Positions 1 through 8,193 of a stretch of 64,000 nt of DNA are shown one piece after another. The stretch lies in the NCBI GenBank assembly GCA_963811775.1, contig CAWESO010000004.1:199334-263333 (forward strand), read 5' to 3'. The notes beneath the pieces were generated by a model. It was not told where the DNA came from. It did not search any database and saw only the letters and a list, made by a program, of their open reading frames with translations. Position numbers and translations under genes: made by a program. The DNA comes from Chersky-840 sp963811775 (GTDB taxonomy: Bacteria; Actinomycetota; Acidimicrobiia; Acidimicrobiales; UBA8190). Each line of letters opens with the position of its first letter. Within the stretch, counting starts at the first letter, position 1.

Positions 1-1400
1 GAGACTCCGATGAATGCGCAACCCACCAGTCCCCCGACCAGTGGCACGGCGACGAGTGCTGAGGTCTTCTTCGCCGTCGTTGCGCCCTTGGGGCCCAGAA
101 GGAGATGTCGCCCATGGGACATGACCGCCGCAAAGATCACCGCCATGCACACCAAGGAGGCGGCTGCCGCCCAGCCAAGGCCAACCTGAAACTCGGCCCG
201 CAGCATGTTGAGCTCGCTCACGAACAAGCTAAAGGGCGGAAAGCCGAGGAGGGCAACGAGCCCGAAGGCGAATATCCCACCGAGTACGGGGCGACGGCTG
301 AGCAGGGCTGGCACGCGCTCGATCTCGCTGGTCCCTTCGGTCAGAAGGATCTCACCCGAGGCCAGGAACAGCACCCCCTTGGCCAAGCCGTGACCCAGCA
401 CGTGGAGGAGCAGCGCGGCGATGGCCAAGGGCGAGCCGGCTGCTGCCCCGAGGGCGATGAGACCCATGTGCTCGACACTGTGATAGGCGAGCATCCGTTT
501 GTAGTCCCGTTGGGTGAGCAGCAACGACGCCGCCACCACGAGCGACAGCAGGCCGACGATGACGAGCAACGTGCGAGGGAACGCCGGGCCGAGCGCGCCG
601 TCGGCGATCACCTTGAAGCGAAGAATGGCGTAGAAGGCGACCGTCAGGAGCACCCCGGACATGAGGGCAGAGACGGGGGCGGGTGCCTGGCTATGGGCGT
701 CGGGCAGCCAGCTGTGCATCGGGGTGAGACCCACCTTGGTGCCATAGCCGAGCACGACGAGGGCGAAGCCCAGACGCATCACCCCGGGGTCGAGCCGGTG
801 CGACTGGGCCACGAGCGACGTCCAATCGAGTGAGTGCGGTCCGTGCCCACTGGCATGCAGCGCGGCCAGGTAAACGAGCACCGTGCCCAGAAACGCCATG
901 GCGATCCCGACCGAGCAGATCACGATGTACTTCCACGACGCTTCCAGCGACGACTGGGTCCGGCGATGTCCGACCAGGAACGTGGTGACCACCGTGGTGG
1001 CCTCCACGGCCACCCACAACACGCCGAGATTGGCAGCCAACACCGCCAAGAGCATCGTGGCCAAGAAGGCCTGGACCAAGACGCAGTAGAGCGACGCGTG
1101 GCGGCGAGTGCAGCGGCCCGCGGCGATCTCGGCGTCGAGGTAGCGCACGCCCTGCCACGTGGCCAGCACGGCGATGACCCCGATGACGATCACCATGAAG
1201 GCGCTGAGCGCATCAACCCGCAAGATCCCGCCCAGAGCCGTCAGCGGGCGTCCGTGCACGACATCAACGGCCAACACAACCCCGGCCACGAGCACCCCTG
1301 ACGCACCAGCAGTGGCGAACCAGCCGAGGTCGCGCCGCCACGGCGCGACACCACACACGAGACCGCATGCCAGAGGAAGCACCAGAACGACGACCAGCAT
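1..1400 (-). CDS. hyfF: Hydrogenase-4 component F-like (NuoN/MrpD-type) antiporter-like membrane subunit, 3' end outside window
   Basis: The minus strand is open from an ATG at 1400 to the window edge (about 466 residues, no stop), so the gene is partial only because of the window. It is almost entirely hydrophobic helices and carries the proton-conducting transporter signature: WLPDAHSQAPAPVSALMSG, then a KRMLAYHSVEHMG segment. In the family it is a proton-translocating arm subunit of membrane-bound group 4 hydrogenases (E. coli HyfF, mycobacterial HycQ/Rv0086). The stop of the upstream HyfE-like gene overlaps this ATG (TGATG), so the two are translationally coupled. The large catalytic subunit (HyfG/HycE-like) would be expected next, beyond position 1. 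Confidence 0.9.
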   Translation of the reverse strand, partial: MLVVVLVLPLACGLVCGVAPWRRDLGWFATAGASGVLVAGVVLAVDVVHGRPLTALGGILRVDALSAFMVIVIGVIAVLATWQGVRYLDAEIAAGRCTRRHASLYCVLVQAFLATMLLAVLAANLGVLWVAVEATTVVTTFLVGHRRTQSSLEASWKYIVICSVGIAMAFLGTVLVYLAALHASGHGPHSLDWTSLVAQSHRLDPGVMRLGFALVVLGYGTKVGLTPMHSWLPDAHSQAPAPVSALMSGVLLTVAFYAILRFKVIADGALGPAFPRTLLVIVGLLSLVVAASLLLTQRDYKRMLAYHSVEHMGLIALGAAAGSPLAIAALLLHVLGHGLAKGVLFLASGEILLTEGTSEIERVPALLSRRPVLGGIFAFGLVALLGFPPFSLFVSELNMLRAEFQVGLGWAAAASLVCMAVIFAAVMSHGRHLLLGPKGATTAKKTSALVAVPLVGGLVGCAFIGV

Positions 1401-2059
1401 CAGTCGTGCAACTCCGTGAGTTGATCCAGGTCGAATGGCCCGAGGCGGGAGCGGAGCTGGGCGGCAAGGACTCGCAACACGATCACCGCCAACAAGACGT
1501 CGAGTGATGCCCCGAGCTCAACCAGAAGCGGCACCCCGGCGGTCGCCAGGAATGCCACCAACGCAATGCCGTTGTCCACGAGCAAGATGCCCACGATCTG
1601 AGAAACCGCCTTGCGGCGGGTCACGAGCGCGAAGAATCCCACCAGCATGGCGGCCAGCCCGATGGGGATGAGCCGCCCGGCGGTGGTGGGTACGAGCGAG
1701 GTCACCGAACGGCTAGCAGCGAAGGCGAGGAAGGTCAGGGCACCGGCAGCGACGAGTGACGCCGGCACATTGACCAGGGGCTGGGTCTCGCGGCTCCCGG
1801 GGTCGCTACGCACCACGCGAGTGATCAGGATGGGGACGACGACCGCCTTGGCCGCCAAGACGAGCAGCCCCACGACGACGAGTCCGACGTCGTGCTGATG
1901 GAGCCCGATGACCATAGCGACACACGCCAGGGCCAAGCCCTGGATGGCGAGGGCCCGTACGATTGCACCGAGGGACCGGCGCCACAGCGTCACCACCGCA
2001 CACAGGAGCACCGCGGCGGCTTCGAGTCCGAGGGCACTGGCATAGGTCGACGTGCTCAC
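1400..2059 (-). CDS. hyfE: Hydrogenase-4 component E-like (NuoK-type) membrane subunit
   Basis: 219 residues with about six membrane segments, matching HyfE / mycobacterial HycP (Rv0085, about 220 residues). The segment VSQIVGILLVDNGIALVAF is the conserved NuoK-like region of this family. The frame stays open far upstream, but GTG at 2059 is chosen because it overlaps the stop of the upstream gene in a GTGA junction, like the other junctions of this operon. The role is inferred from the family: part of the proton-translocating membrane arm. It contains no cofactor ligands. Confidence 0.87.
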   Translation of the reverse strand: MSTSTYASALGLEAAAVLLCAVVTLWRRSLGAIVRALAIQGLALACVAMVIGLHQHDVGLVVVGLLVLAAKAVVVPILITRVVRSDPGSRETQPLVNVPASLVAAGALTFLAFAASRSVTSLVPTTAGRLIPIGLAAMLVGFFALVTRRKAVSQIVGILLVDNGIALVAFLATAGVPLLVELGASLDVLLAVIVLRVLAAQLRSRLGPFDLDQLTELHD

Positions 2060-3018
2060 CTGACCACCAACGCGCTCACGACCCCGAGCAACGCCAGGAC
2101 GAAGGCGCCGGCCAGCAACTCCGGCACCCTGAACAACCGCACTTTGGCCATGGACACCTCGAAGACAGCCAGGATCACACCGGCGAAGCCCACCTTGGCG
2201 GCGAGCGAAACCAGACCGATGACGATGGCCAACAGATGCGTCGTGGTCGCCACGCCCCAGGGGGCGAGCAGATTCACGAAAACGGCGAGGAGCAGGGTGA
2301 GTCGCATGGCCTCGCCCACGGTGACCAGCGCCAGGTCGGGACCGGCGTACTCGAGGATCATGGCCTCGTGCACCATGGTGAGCTCGAGGTGGGTGGCCGG
2401 GTTGTCCACGGGCAGCCGACCGCTCTCGGCCACGATGACGATGAGGAGCGAACCCAGGGCAAAAAGTCGCTGCGGTGTGGCCACCGACCCGGGGTCGGCG
2501 AGGGTGGCGCCGACGATGGCCGGGAGATTCGACGTGTGGGCGGTCGCCGATAGTGCGAGGATCGTGACCAACAGCGCCGGCTCGGCCAAAGCGCCGATGG
2601 TGACAGCCCGGCTCGATCCCATACCGCCGAAAGCGGTCCCCGCGTCCAGGCCGGCCAACGCCAGCAGAGTCGATCCCACCAGCAAGAGATAGACGACGAC
2701 GAAGAAGTCCGAACCGGTGCCGAGCGCAGGGTGAGTCGTTACCAGGGGCGCAATTAGCGCGGCCACCGCCACCGTGGCCACGAGCACCACCGGTGCCAGC
2801 GGGAAGATCCACGTCGCCTGGTCAGGACGAAAGCGCTGTTTGCGAAAAAGCTTGCGGATGTCAACGAGGGGCTGGAGGATCGGAGGACCGACGCGACCCT
2901 CAAGCCGGCACCGCACCTTGCGCATGGCCCCGACGAGCACCGGTCCTCCCACAGCCACGGCAACGACCTGGACACCCGAGGAGATGCCGGCGCCGACCAT
3001 GGCCGAGACGGCACTCAT
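2056..3018 (-). CDS. hyfC: Hydrogenase-4 component C-like (NuoH/HycD-type) quinone-site/membrane-anchor subunit
   Basis: 320 residues, the usual length for HycD/HyfC and Rv0084. It shows the complex I subunit 1 hallmarks: EGRVGPPILQPLVDIRKLF near residue 40, and ESGRLPVDNPATHLELTMVHE around residue 210. In the family this subunit docks the hydrophilic electron-transfer arm onto the proton-pumping arm. ATG 3018 overlaps the HyfB-like stop by 4 nt (ATGA), and the 3' end overlaps the HyfE-like GTG by 4 nt. No frameshift or missing motif is seen. Confidence 0.92.
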   Translation of the reverse strand: MSAVSAMVGAGISSGVQVVAVAVGGPVLVGAMRKVRCRLEGRVGPPILQPLVDIRKLFRKQRFRPDQATWIFPLAPVVLVATVAVAALIAPLVTTHPALGTGSDFFVVVYLLLVGSTLLALAGLDAGTAFGGMGSSRAVTIGALAEPALLVTILALSATAHTSNLPAIVGATLADPGSVATPQRLFALGSLLIVIVAESGRLPVDNPATHLELTMVHEAMILEYAGPDLALVTVGEAMRLTLLLAVFVNLLAPWGVATTTHLLAIVIGLVSLAAKVGFAGVILAVFEVSMAKVRLFRVPELLAGAFVLALLGVVSALVVR

Positions 3019-5036
3019 CCGATCATCGCCAGCGCCGCCAGGAGAAGCACGAGCGCACCGAACCCGTAGGCCAGGTAGCGGTGGACACTGCCCGGTTGCA
3101 ACGCACGCGCCGCCTGCCCCCACCGCCGGACGGCCCGGATGACGGGTCGGTAGAGCCCGCGCTCGATGGCGTCGTCCACCGCATTGTGGAACGTGACCGC
3201 CTCGATGAAATACCGCGATTCGGCGACGTGGCTCACGTCCAGGTCCTGGACGGGACGAAGCACATCGTCGAAGACCCGTTGGACCGGCTCGGCGAACGAG
3301 GTGGCCGTGTACTGCATACGGGCCGTCTGGAACTGGCGACCACATCCCCACGCCTCGACCACACGCGGCGTGGGCTGGCGCGCCAGTACGCGGCGAAGGA
3401 CGAGGACAGCGCCCACCGCCACCGCCATGGCACCGGCCAACGCTGCGGGTGCCAGCATGCCCCGCAGTCCGATCAGCTGGACGTCGACGCCATGAGCCAG
3501 AGACGCCGGGCCCACTCCGGGCAGCGCTGTCCTCACCGCTCGCTCCACCGCCGGAAACACCAGCGTGGGGACGATGCCGAGCACGATGCACACCGCCACC
3601 AGCAGTCCCACGGCCAGGCGCATCGTGACCGGCACTTCCACCGCAGCATCGGCGGCCAGCGAGCGTGGCCGGCCCAGGAAGCCGATGCCGACCGCCTTGA
3701 CGAAAGCGACCACCGTCAACCCGGCGGTCAGTGCCATGGCCGCAACGGCCAGGGGCACGGCGATGTCGCTGGCGGTGTTCCCCGAGGCGGCGCCGTGCAG
3801 CAGGCTCTGGAACAGGAGCCATTCACCGATGAAGCCGTTGAGCGGTGGCAGGGCGGAGATCGCCGCGGCGGCGATGAGGAAGAGCGCGCCGCTCTGGGGC
3901 ATGCGTCGCAGGAGTCCACCGAGCTGGTCCAGGTCGCGCCGGCCGGTCGCCATCTGGACGGACCCTGCCGATAAGAAAAGTGCTCCTTTGAACGCCGCAT
4001 GGTTGAGCAGGAGCACGAGGGCCGCCACCAAGCTCAACGAGGCCAGGAGCGGGTGTCGGGTCGCCTGGAAGAGTCCCGACGAGCCCAGAGCGAGGAGGGC
4101 CATGCCGATGTTGTCGGTCGTCGAGTACGCCAGCAGGCGTTTGAGGTCGGTACTGCTCGCGGCATGGAGCGAACCGAACAGTGCCGAGGCGCCACCCAAT
4201 GCCAGCATCACCAACCACCACCACACGGGGCCCCCACCGAGGAGGTGGTCACCGACCAGGATGACCCCGTAGACCCCGAGCGCCACCATGGCCCCCGACA
4301 TCAGCGCGGAAACCGGGCTCGGCGCTTCGGGATGAGCCTTTGGGAGCCATACGTGAAAGGGCACGACGCCGGCCTTGGACCCGAAGCCGACGAGGGCGAG
4401 CACGAAGACGAGCCCTCGCACCCCGGGCGAGAGGTGCCGGGAATGGAGCGCGATGGCGGCGAACGATTGCCCGTTGGAGTGAGCCGCCAACACCAAGAAG
4501 CCGACGAGGATCAGGGCCGTGCCACCGTGGGTGAGCACGGCGTACCAGGAGGCCGCGCTCTGGACCGCCCTGCTCCGGCCGTGGTCCACGAGGACGAGCG
4601 CGAGTGACGTCAACGCCATCAGCTCCCACAGCACCATGAAGGTGGCGACGCTGCCAGCGCTCGGTACCAGAAGAAGCATGGTCACGAAGATCGGCAACAC
4701 GCATGCCGCGGTCCGGGTGGCCAGACCGTGTCGCGCGTATCCGATGCCGTGCAACGTGGCCGGCACGGCCACCATGACCACCAGCAGCACGAAGAGCGCA
4801 CCCAACGGATTGAGCACCAGGTCGACACCAGTAAGGGGGAGCAGCTCCGCCGATCGAAGGACGATGGGATGCCCGGTGGCGAGCACGTGGATCGCCGCCG
4901 CCGCCTCGAACCCGCACGCCCCCCAGACGAGTACGGCTGCCGTCGTCACCCGGAACCGTCTGGGCAGGGCGGCTCCGGTCATGCCGGCACCGAGACCGAA
5001 CAGGGCGCCGGCGACGATGAGCGAGCCGGAGGTCAT
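3015..5036 (-). CDS. hyfB: Hydrogenase-4 component B-like (NuoL/NuoM-type) proton-transporting membrane subunit
   Basis: 673 residues, many membrane helices, corresponding to HyfB/HycC and Rv0083. It contains VPFHVWLPKAHPEAPSPVSA and KRLLAYSTTDNIG (conserved Lys and ionisable residues of the antiporter-like fold), and the long C-terminal cytoplasmic region VEAWGCGRQ typical of HyfB. The start is taken as ATG 5036, not an upstream in-frame codon, because it forms an ATGA overlap with the stop of the small-subunit gene, the same spacing used throughout the operon. Confidence 0.92.
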   Translation of the reverse strand: MTSGSLIVAGALFGLGAGMTGAALPRRFRVTTAAVLVWGACGFEAAAAIHVLATGHPIVLRSAELLPLTGVDLVLNPLGALFVLLVVMVAVPATLHGIGYARHGLATRTAACVLPIFVTMLLLVPSAGSVATFMVLWELMALTSLALVLVDHGRSRAVQSAASWYAVLTHGGTALILVGFLVLAAHSNGQSFAAIALHSRHLSPGVRGLVFVLALVGFGSKAGVVPFHVWLPKAHPEAPSPVSALMSGAMVALGVYGVILVGDHLLGGGPVWWWLVMLALGGASALFGSLHAASSTDLKRLLAYSTTDNIGMALLALGSSGLFQATRHPLLASLSLVAALVLLLNHAAFKGALFLSAGSVQMATGRRDLDQLGGLLRRMPQSGALFLIAAAAISALPPLNGFIGEWLLFQSLLHGAASGNTASDIAVPLAVAAMALTAGLTVVAFVKAVGIGFLGRPRSLAADAAVEVPVTMRLAVGLLVAVCIVLGIVPTLVFPAVERAVRTALPGVGPASLAHGVDVQLIGLRGMLAPAALAGAMAVAVGAVLVLRRVLARQPTPRVVEAWGCGRQFQTARMQYTATSFAEPVQRVFDDVLRPVQDLDVSHVAESRYFIEAVTFHNAVDDAIERGLYRPVIRAVRRWGQAARALQPGSVHRYLAYGFGALVLLLAALAMIG

Positions 5037-5518
5037 CGCCCGGTGACCGAGCGCAGTGCTTCGATGATGGCGGTTGGGTCGGGGGGGCACCCTGGGATCG
5101 AAACGTCAACCGGTACAACATCGCCGACGGCGCCAACTACCCCATACCCGCCGCGAAAGACCCCGCAATCACGAGCACAGTCGCCCACGGCGATGATGAC
5201 CCGAGGCATCGGTGTGGCCTCGACCGTCTTCAAGAACGGAACGACCATGTTCTGGGTGACGGGTCCGGTCACAAGTACGCCATCCGCGTGGCGGGGAGAG
5301 GCCACGAGCCGAGCCCCGAAGCGCTCTGCGTCGTAGACCGGGCCGAACGCGGACACGATCTCGAGCTCGCAGCCATTGCACGAGCCGGCGTCGACGTGGC
5401 GGAGCTGGACCGATCCCATCAATTCCTCTGGTCCGTTCGCAGATCTTGGTTTTGGCCCGGGCGATTCGGTTACGGCCCGGGCGCGCCATTTGACCCGCGA
5501 CATCTTCGGCAGCGGCAT
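5033..5518 (-). CDS. hyfI: NuoB/HyfI-like [4Fe-4S] small subunit of group 4 hydrogenase-type complex
   Basis: 161 residues, close to Rv0082 and HyfI/HycG. GSCNGCELE gives Cys47 and Cys50; Cys114 (VGDCARDCG) and Cys144 (IPGCPPDP) complete the expected four ligands of the proximal [4Fe-4S] (N2-like) cluster. An extra Cys118 is present. The HxDxGSCNGCE form is hydrogenase-like rather than typical of respiratory complex I. It is the first clearly recognisable gene of the operon and should pass electrons between a large catalytic subunit (not in the window) and the membrane arm. Confidence 0.9.
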   Translation of the reverse strand: MPLPKMSRVKWRARAVTESPGPKPRSANGPEELMGSVQLRHVDAGSCNGCELEIVSAFGPVYDAERFGARLVASPRHADGVLVTGPVTQNMVVPFLKTVEATPMPRVIIAVGDCARDCGVFRGGYGVVGAVGDVVPVDVSIPGCPPDPTAIIEALRSVTGR

Positions 5519-5524
5519 GGGGTG

Positions 5525-5758
5525 TCAGCTCGCCGGAGCGTCGTGGGGGTACGGGAGCCGCGCCCGCAGGCGAGCTCCACATCGGGCACATCGGGCCACC
5601 TCATTGGCCTCATTGGCCCCGCGCGACGGCGGGCGCGACACACGCCAGCAATTGCTGCATATCAGGGTGATCTCGGTCGGGGTTGAGGCGGAGACCCGAC
5701 GGTCGGTGCCCGGCTCGAACTCTGGCTCCGGTGGAGCGGACGGCTCAGATTCGGCCAC
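5525..5758 (-). CDS. Small protein with two CxxC motifs (putative zinc ribbon), leader of the hydrogenase-like operon
   Basis: 77 residues with an acidic, proline-rich N-terminus. ICSNCWRVS and ARCARCGAR follow, two CxxC pairs about 22 residues apart, as in a small zinc ribbon. The stop lies 6 nt before the small-subunit ATG, so it is probably co-transcribed with the hyf-like genes. I do not recognise a family. It could be a maturation, metal-handling or regulatory accessory protein, or a chance frame. Base composition fits coding DNA. The function is not inferable from sequence alone. Confidence 0.5.
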   Translation of the reverse strand: MAESEPSAPPEPEFEPGTDRRVSASTPTEITLICSNCWRVSRPPSRGANEANEVARCARCGARLRARLPYPHDAPAS

Positions 5759-5780
5759 GACGCCCTGCCCAGGCCGAGAC

Positions 5781-5812
5781 CCTAAATATGATCATGTTGT
5801 TATTCTGTCATC
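5781..5812. promoter_or_regulatory. AT-rich upstream region with palindrome, probable promoter/operator of the hyf-like operon
   Basis: A short AT-rich island in otherwise GC-rich DNA lies 23-54 nt upstream of the CxxC gene. It contains the perfect 8-bp palindrome ATGATCAT at 5788-5795. A TATTTA-like box reads toward the operon on the minus strand. Promoter function is an inference from composition and position; no factor can be named. Confidence 0.35.
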
Positions 5813-6015
5813 TCGTTGGATAGGTGTATTCTCATTCGCGTGCCTTGGACCGGCCGTCACGACCCTGATGAACCCCACCACCAGCTCGCCAAGGTGATTC
5901 GAGACGCGGGTCGCCGCCACCCTGACGGTGAAGCCGGCGGGAATGGTCGGGCTCTCGCTGACGGTCGGTTCCCAGGCCAAGCGAGACGGCTCCTTCCGCC
6001 AGTCGAGAACCTGGG

Positions 6016-6243
6016 TTGACCACTCCCCGCGTCGAGAGTGTCGTGATCCGTGGTCTGCCCGACGACGAAAACGACTGGCACAGGCGCATCCTTCTCACCT
6101 ACGACGACGGCACGACTGAGTCCCTACCGGGAACCCTGTTCGAAGCGAGCGAGTTGGCGTTCATCCACGGACTGACGTTGACCCCAAGTCCGGACGGCTC
6201 GTCTCGGTGGGCCCGGCTCTCCCACACCTGGGGCCAGGTATAG
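6016..6243 (+). CDS. Small conserved-looking hypothetical protein (first of a tandem pair)
   Basis: 75 residues from a TTG start, soluble, no signal or membrane segment. Its second half reads ELAFIHGLTLTPSPDGSSRW. The next gene, 5 nt downstream, has the matching block DAGLTSVPTPEGIRRW, so the two look like tandem sister genes sharing GLTxxPxPxGxxRW. I do not recognise the family. A start further upstream cannot be excluded because the frame is open for some distance. Expression with the next gene is likely given the spacing. Confidence 0.5.
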   Translation: MTTPRVESVVIRGLPDDENDWHRRILLTYDDGTTESLPGTLFEASELAFIHGLTLTPSPDGSSRWARLSHTWGQV

Positions 6244-6248
6244 AGCCG

Positions 6249-6437
6249 ATGCCGGCCCGGGCCATCGCCACGCTCGTCTGGGACCGCCGGAGCCACGACA
6301 TCGAGGTGATCTACGTCGGCGGTGATCCCGAACACTTCTTCGGGTCCGAACATGTCGCCATCGCGTTAGCCCTCGACGCCGGACTCACATCCGTACCAAC
6401 GCCCGAGGGCATCCGGCGTTGGGTCTCTCGATGGTGA
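6249..6437 (+). CDS. Small hypothetical protein (second of a tandem pair)
   Basis: 62 residues from ATG 6249, 5 nt after the stop of the preceding gene, so probably translated with it. Sequence features: VWDRRSHDIEVIYVGG, a HFFGSEHVAIALALDAGL segment, and the GLTxxPxPxGxxRW block shared with its neighbour. There are no membrane segments or cysteine clusters. The function is unknown. The pairing suggests either duplication or two halves of one ancestral domain. Confidence 0.5.
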   Translation: MPARAIATLVWDRRSHDIEVIYVGGDPEHFFGSEHVAIALALDAGLTSVPTPEGIRRWVSRW

Positions 6438-6591
6438 GCGCCTCCCACGCTTCGCGATTTCTAAGGCAGAGCCGGTCGGTATCAGTTGATGATCAACGTG
6501 CGGTTGCTTCCAGAACGCAGCACAAGGTTCCCAGACAAGTGTGTCGTGCATCACGACCCGCAAACGACGTCAGACACTATGGGAGATACTC

Positions 6592-7416
6592 TTGACGGCT
6601 CCGAGCCGCGAACGTGAGGGTTTGCGACAGACCTTTGACAGTGCCAGCGAGGTGTATCACCGAGCGCGCCCTGAGTACCCGGAGGAGCTCATCAATCATC
6701 TCATACAAGTCACCGGGGTGGATCACGACGACCAGCTTCTCGAGATCGGATGCGGTAGCGGCAAGGCGACACTCCCTCTGGCGCGGCGGGGATTTCGGAT
6801 CACTTGCATAGAGCTAGGAAGTCGACTGGCCGCTGAAGCTCGCCAGAATCTCTCCGACTTCCCCGGTGTTGAGGTCATTACTCATGACTTTGAAAATTGG
6901 CCCCTTCCAAGAAATAAGCAGTTCGATCTCGTTTTCGCTGCAACGGCTTGGCATTGGATCGACCCAGAAGTCCGCTACCACAAGGCATGGGAGGCATTGC
7001 GCCCAGAAGGCCAGCTGGCCCTTTGGGGAGCGACCCACGTGTTCCCCGTCGACGGGGACCCCTTCTTCGTTGAGCTCCAAGAGATCTACGAGGATGTCGG
7101 AGAGGGATCCGCCCAGGGGAATGCCTGGCCTCGGCCTGGCGAGCTCGAGGGACAACCAGCCGAGATCGAAAACACCGGCCTCTTCGAAGTGGTCGAGGTT
7201 CGCCACTTCGATTGGGAGACGAGCTATAGCGCTCAGGAATACATCGATCTTCTCAACACCTTTTCCGGTCACATTGTCATGGAGCAATGGAAACGTGACC
7301 GCCTCTACTCGGAGATCCGGCGTCGGCTCTCGACTCGGTCTACCGACCGCCTGCGTCGCCATTGGGGAGCTGTTCTGCATGTGTCCCAACGCATCGACCA
7401 GGACATGCGATCATGA
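6592..7416 (+). CDS. Class I SAM-dependent methyltransferase
   Basis: 274 residues. Motif I LLEIGCGSGKATLPLA lies near residue 55, followed by an acidic residue at the end of strand 2 (CIELG) and the FDLVFAATAWHWID block typical of Methyltransf_11/25 proteins. The substrate is unknown. TTG 6592 is chosen because GGGAG at 6581-6585 lies 6 nt upstream and the N-terminus then reads like other family members (REGLRQTFDSASEVYHRARP). An in-frame start at 6541 would add 17 residues without family resemblance. It stands alone, with no obvious operon. Confidence 0.85.
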   Translation: MTAPSREREGLRQTFDSASEVYHRARPEYPEELINHLIQVTGVDHDDQLLEIGCGSGKATLPLARRGFRITCIELGSRLAAEARQNLSDFPGVEVITHDFENWPLPRNKQFDLVFAATAWHWIDPEVRYHKAWEALRPEGQLALWGATHVFPVDGDPFFVELQEIYEDVGEGSAQGNAWPRPGELEGQPAEIENTGLFEVVEVRHFDWETSYSAQEYIDLLNTFSGHIVMEQWKRDRLYSEIRRRLSTRSTDRLRRHWGAVLHVSQRIDQDMRS

Positions 7417-7543
7417 AGCTGTTGATGGCAGCGCAGCCTGCTCATACTTATTGATTCACCGCTTGCATCGATACCATCAACCATCGGGACCCATGCACGA
7501 GGGTTATCTCATCCCTCCTGCGCAGTCCTTCGAACACAGTCAA

Positions 7544-8035
7544 TCATGGAACGCCGGGAACGAGGCGCCCGGTGTGCACATCAAAAACAAAACCACCAAC
7601 CTGAAGATTGGGGGGCAATAGCGGGCACGATTCGATTCGTTCGACGTCATAACGCAACGAGTTGCGCTGATCGGTGGTGGCCAGAAAATCCCAACCCCCC
7701 GCGTCGACACGTCGGACCGCTCGTATCCGAGCGCGGATCTCTTCGTTCGTTGCGCCAATCACGGCACAGTCTGTGTGTTGCACCACGCAGACACGCGTAA
7801 CGCCAAGCAGGTTCGTGGCCAGAATCAATGAGCGAAGAGCGTCATCGGTAGCCCGTGCGCCCGCATTGCGGATGATTTTGGCGTCACCGGCCTTCAGCCC
7901 AAGCATTGCCAGCGGATCAATCCGGGAGTCGATACACGTCAATACGGCCAGACCTTTCGCCGCTTTACCCTCTATGCCCGGATCGTGAAACACACTCCGA
8001 TAGTGCCGATTGGCCTCCAGCAGATCATCGAACAT
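7544..8035 (-). CDS. Beta-class carbonic anhydrase
   Basis: 163 residues, typical of short beta-carbonic anhydrases (CO2 + H2O to bicarbonate + H+). Zinc ligands are visible: Cys34 in VLTCIDSRID, and His87 and Cys90 in VVQHTDCAV. The Asp36-Arg38 dyad that controls access to the zinc is intact. No signal peptide, so cytoplasmic. It is transcribed opposite to the methyltransferase, with convergent ends. All catalytic residues expected for an active enzyme are present. Confidence 0.9.
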   Translation of the reverse strand: MFDDLLEANRHYRSVFHDPGIEGKAAKGLAVLTCIDSRIDPLAMLGLKAGDAKIIRNAGARATDDALRSLILATNLLGVTRVCVVQHTDCAVIGATNEEIRARIRAVRRVDAGGWDFLATTDQRNSLRYDVERIESCPLLPPNLQVGGFVFDVHTGRLVPGVP

Positions 8036-8193
8036 CCTAACGTTCTACCATTGGATCTTGTTCCCTCCCTCCGCCCAAGGAACTCGGGTAACGTCGGGTG
8101 GCCTGGCTCCCAGGTCCTTTGGGCGGCCGCTCCAGGCGGTATTCAGCGACGTGTCCTGGGAACTCGCGATGTGTCACACTCGTCGAAGTGGGT

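Noticed and set aside
105..1301. Long plus-strand open frames over the HyfF-like gene
   Set aside because: They are antisense shadows created by GC-rich codons; the minus-strand membrane protein has clear family motifs.
1400..2812. A 470-codon version of the HyfE-like gene
   Set aside because: The first 250 codons are noise read through the overlapping HyfC-like gene; the GTG at 2059 with the GTGA overlap is the true start.
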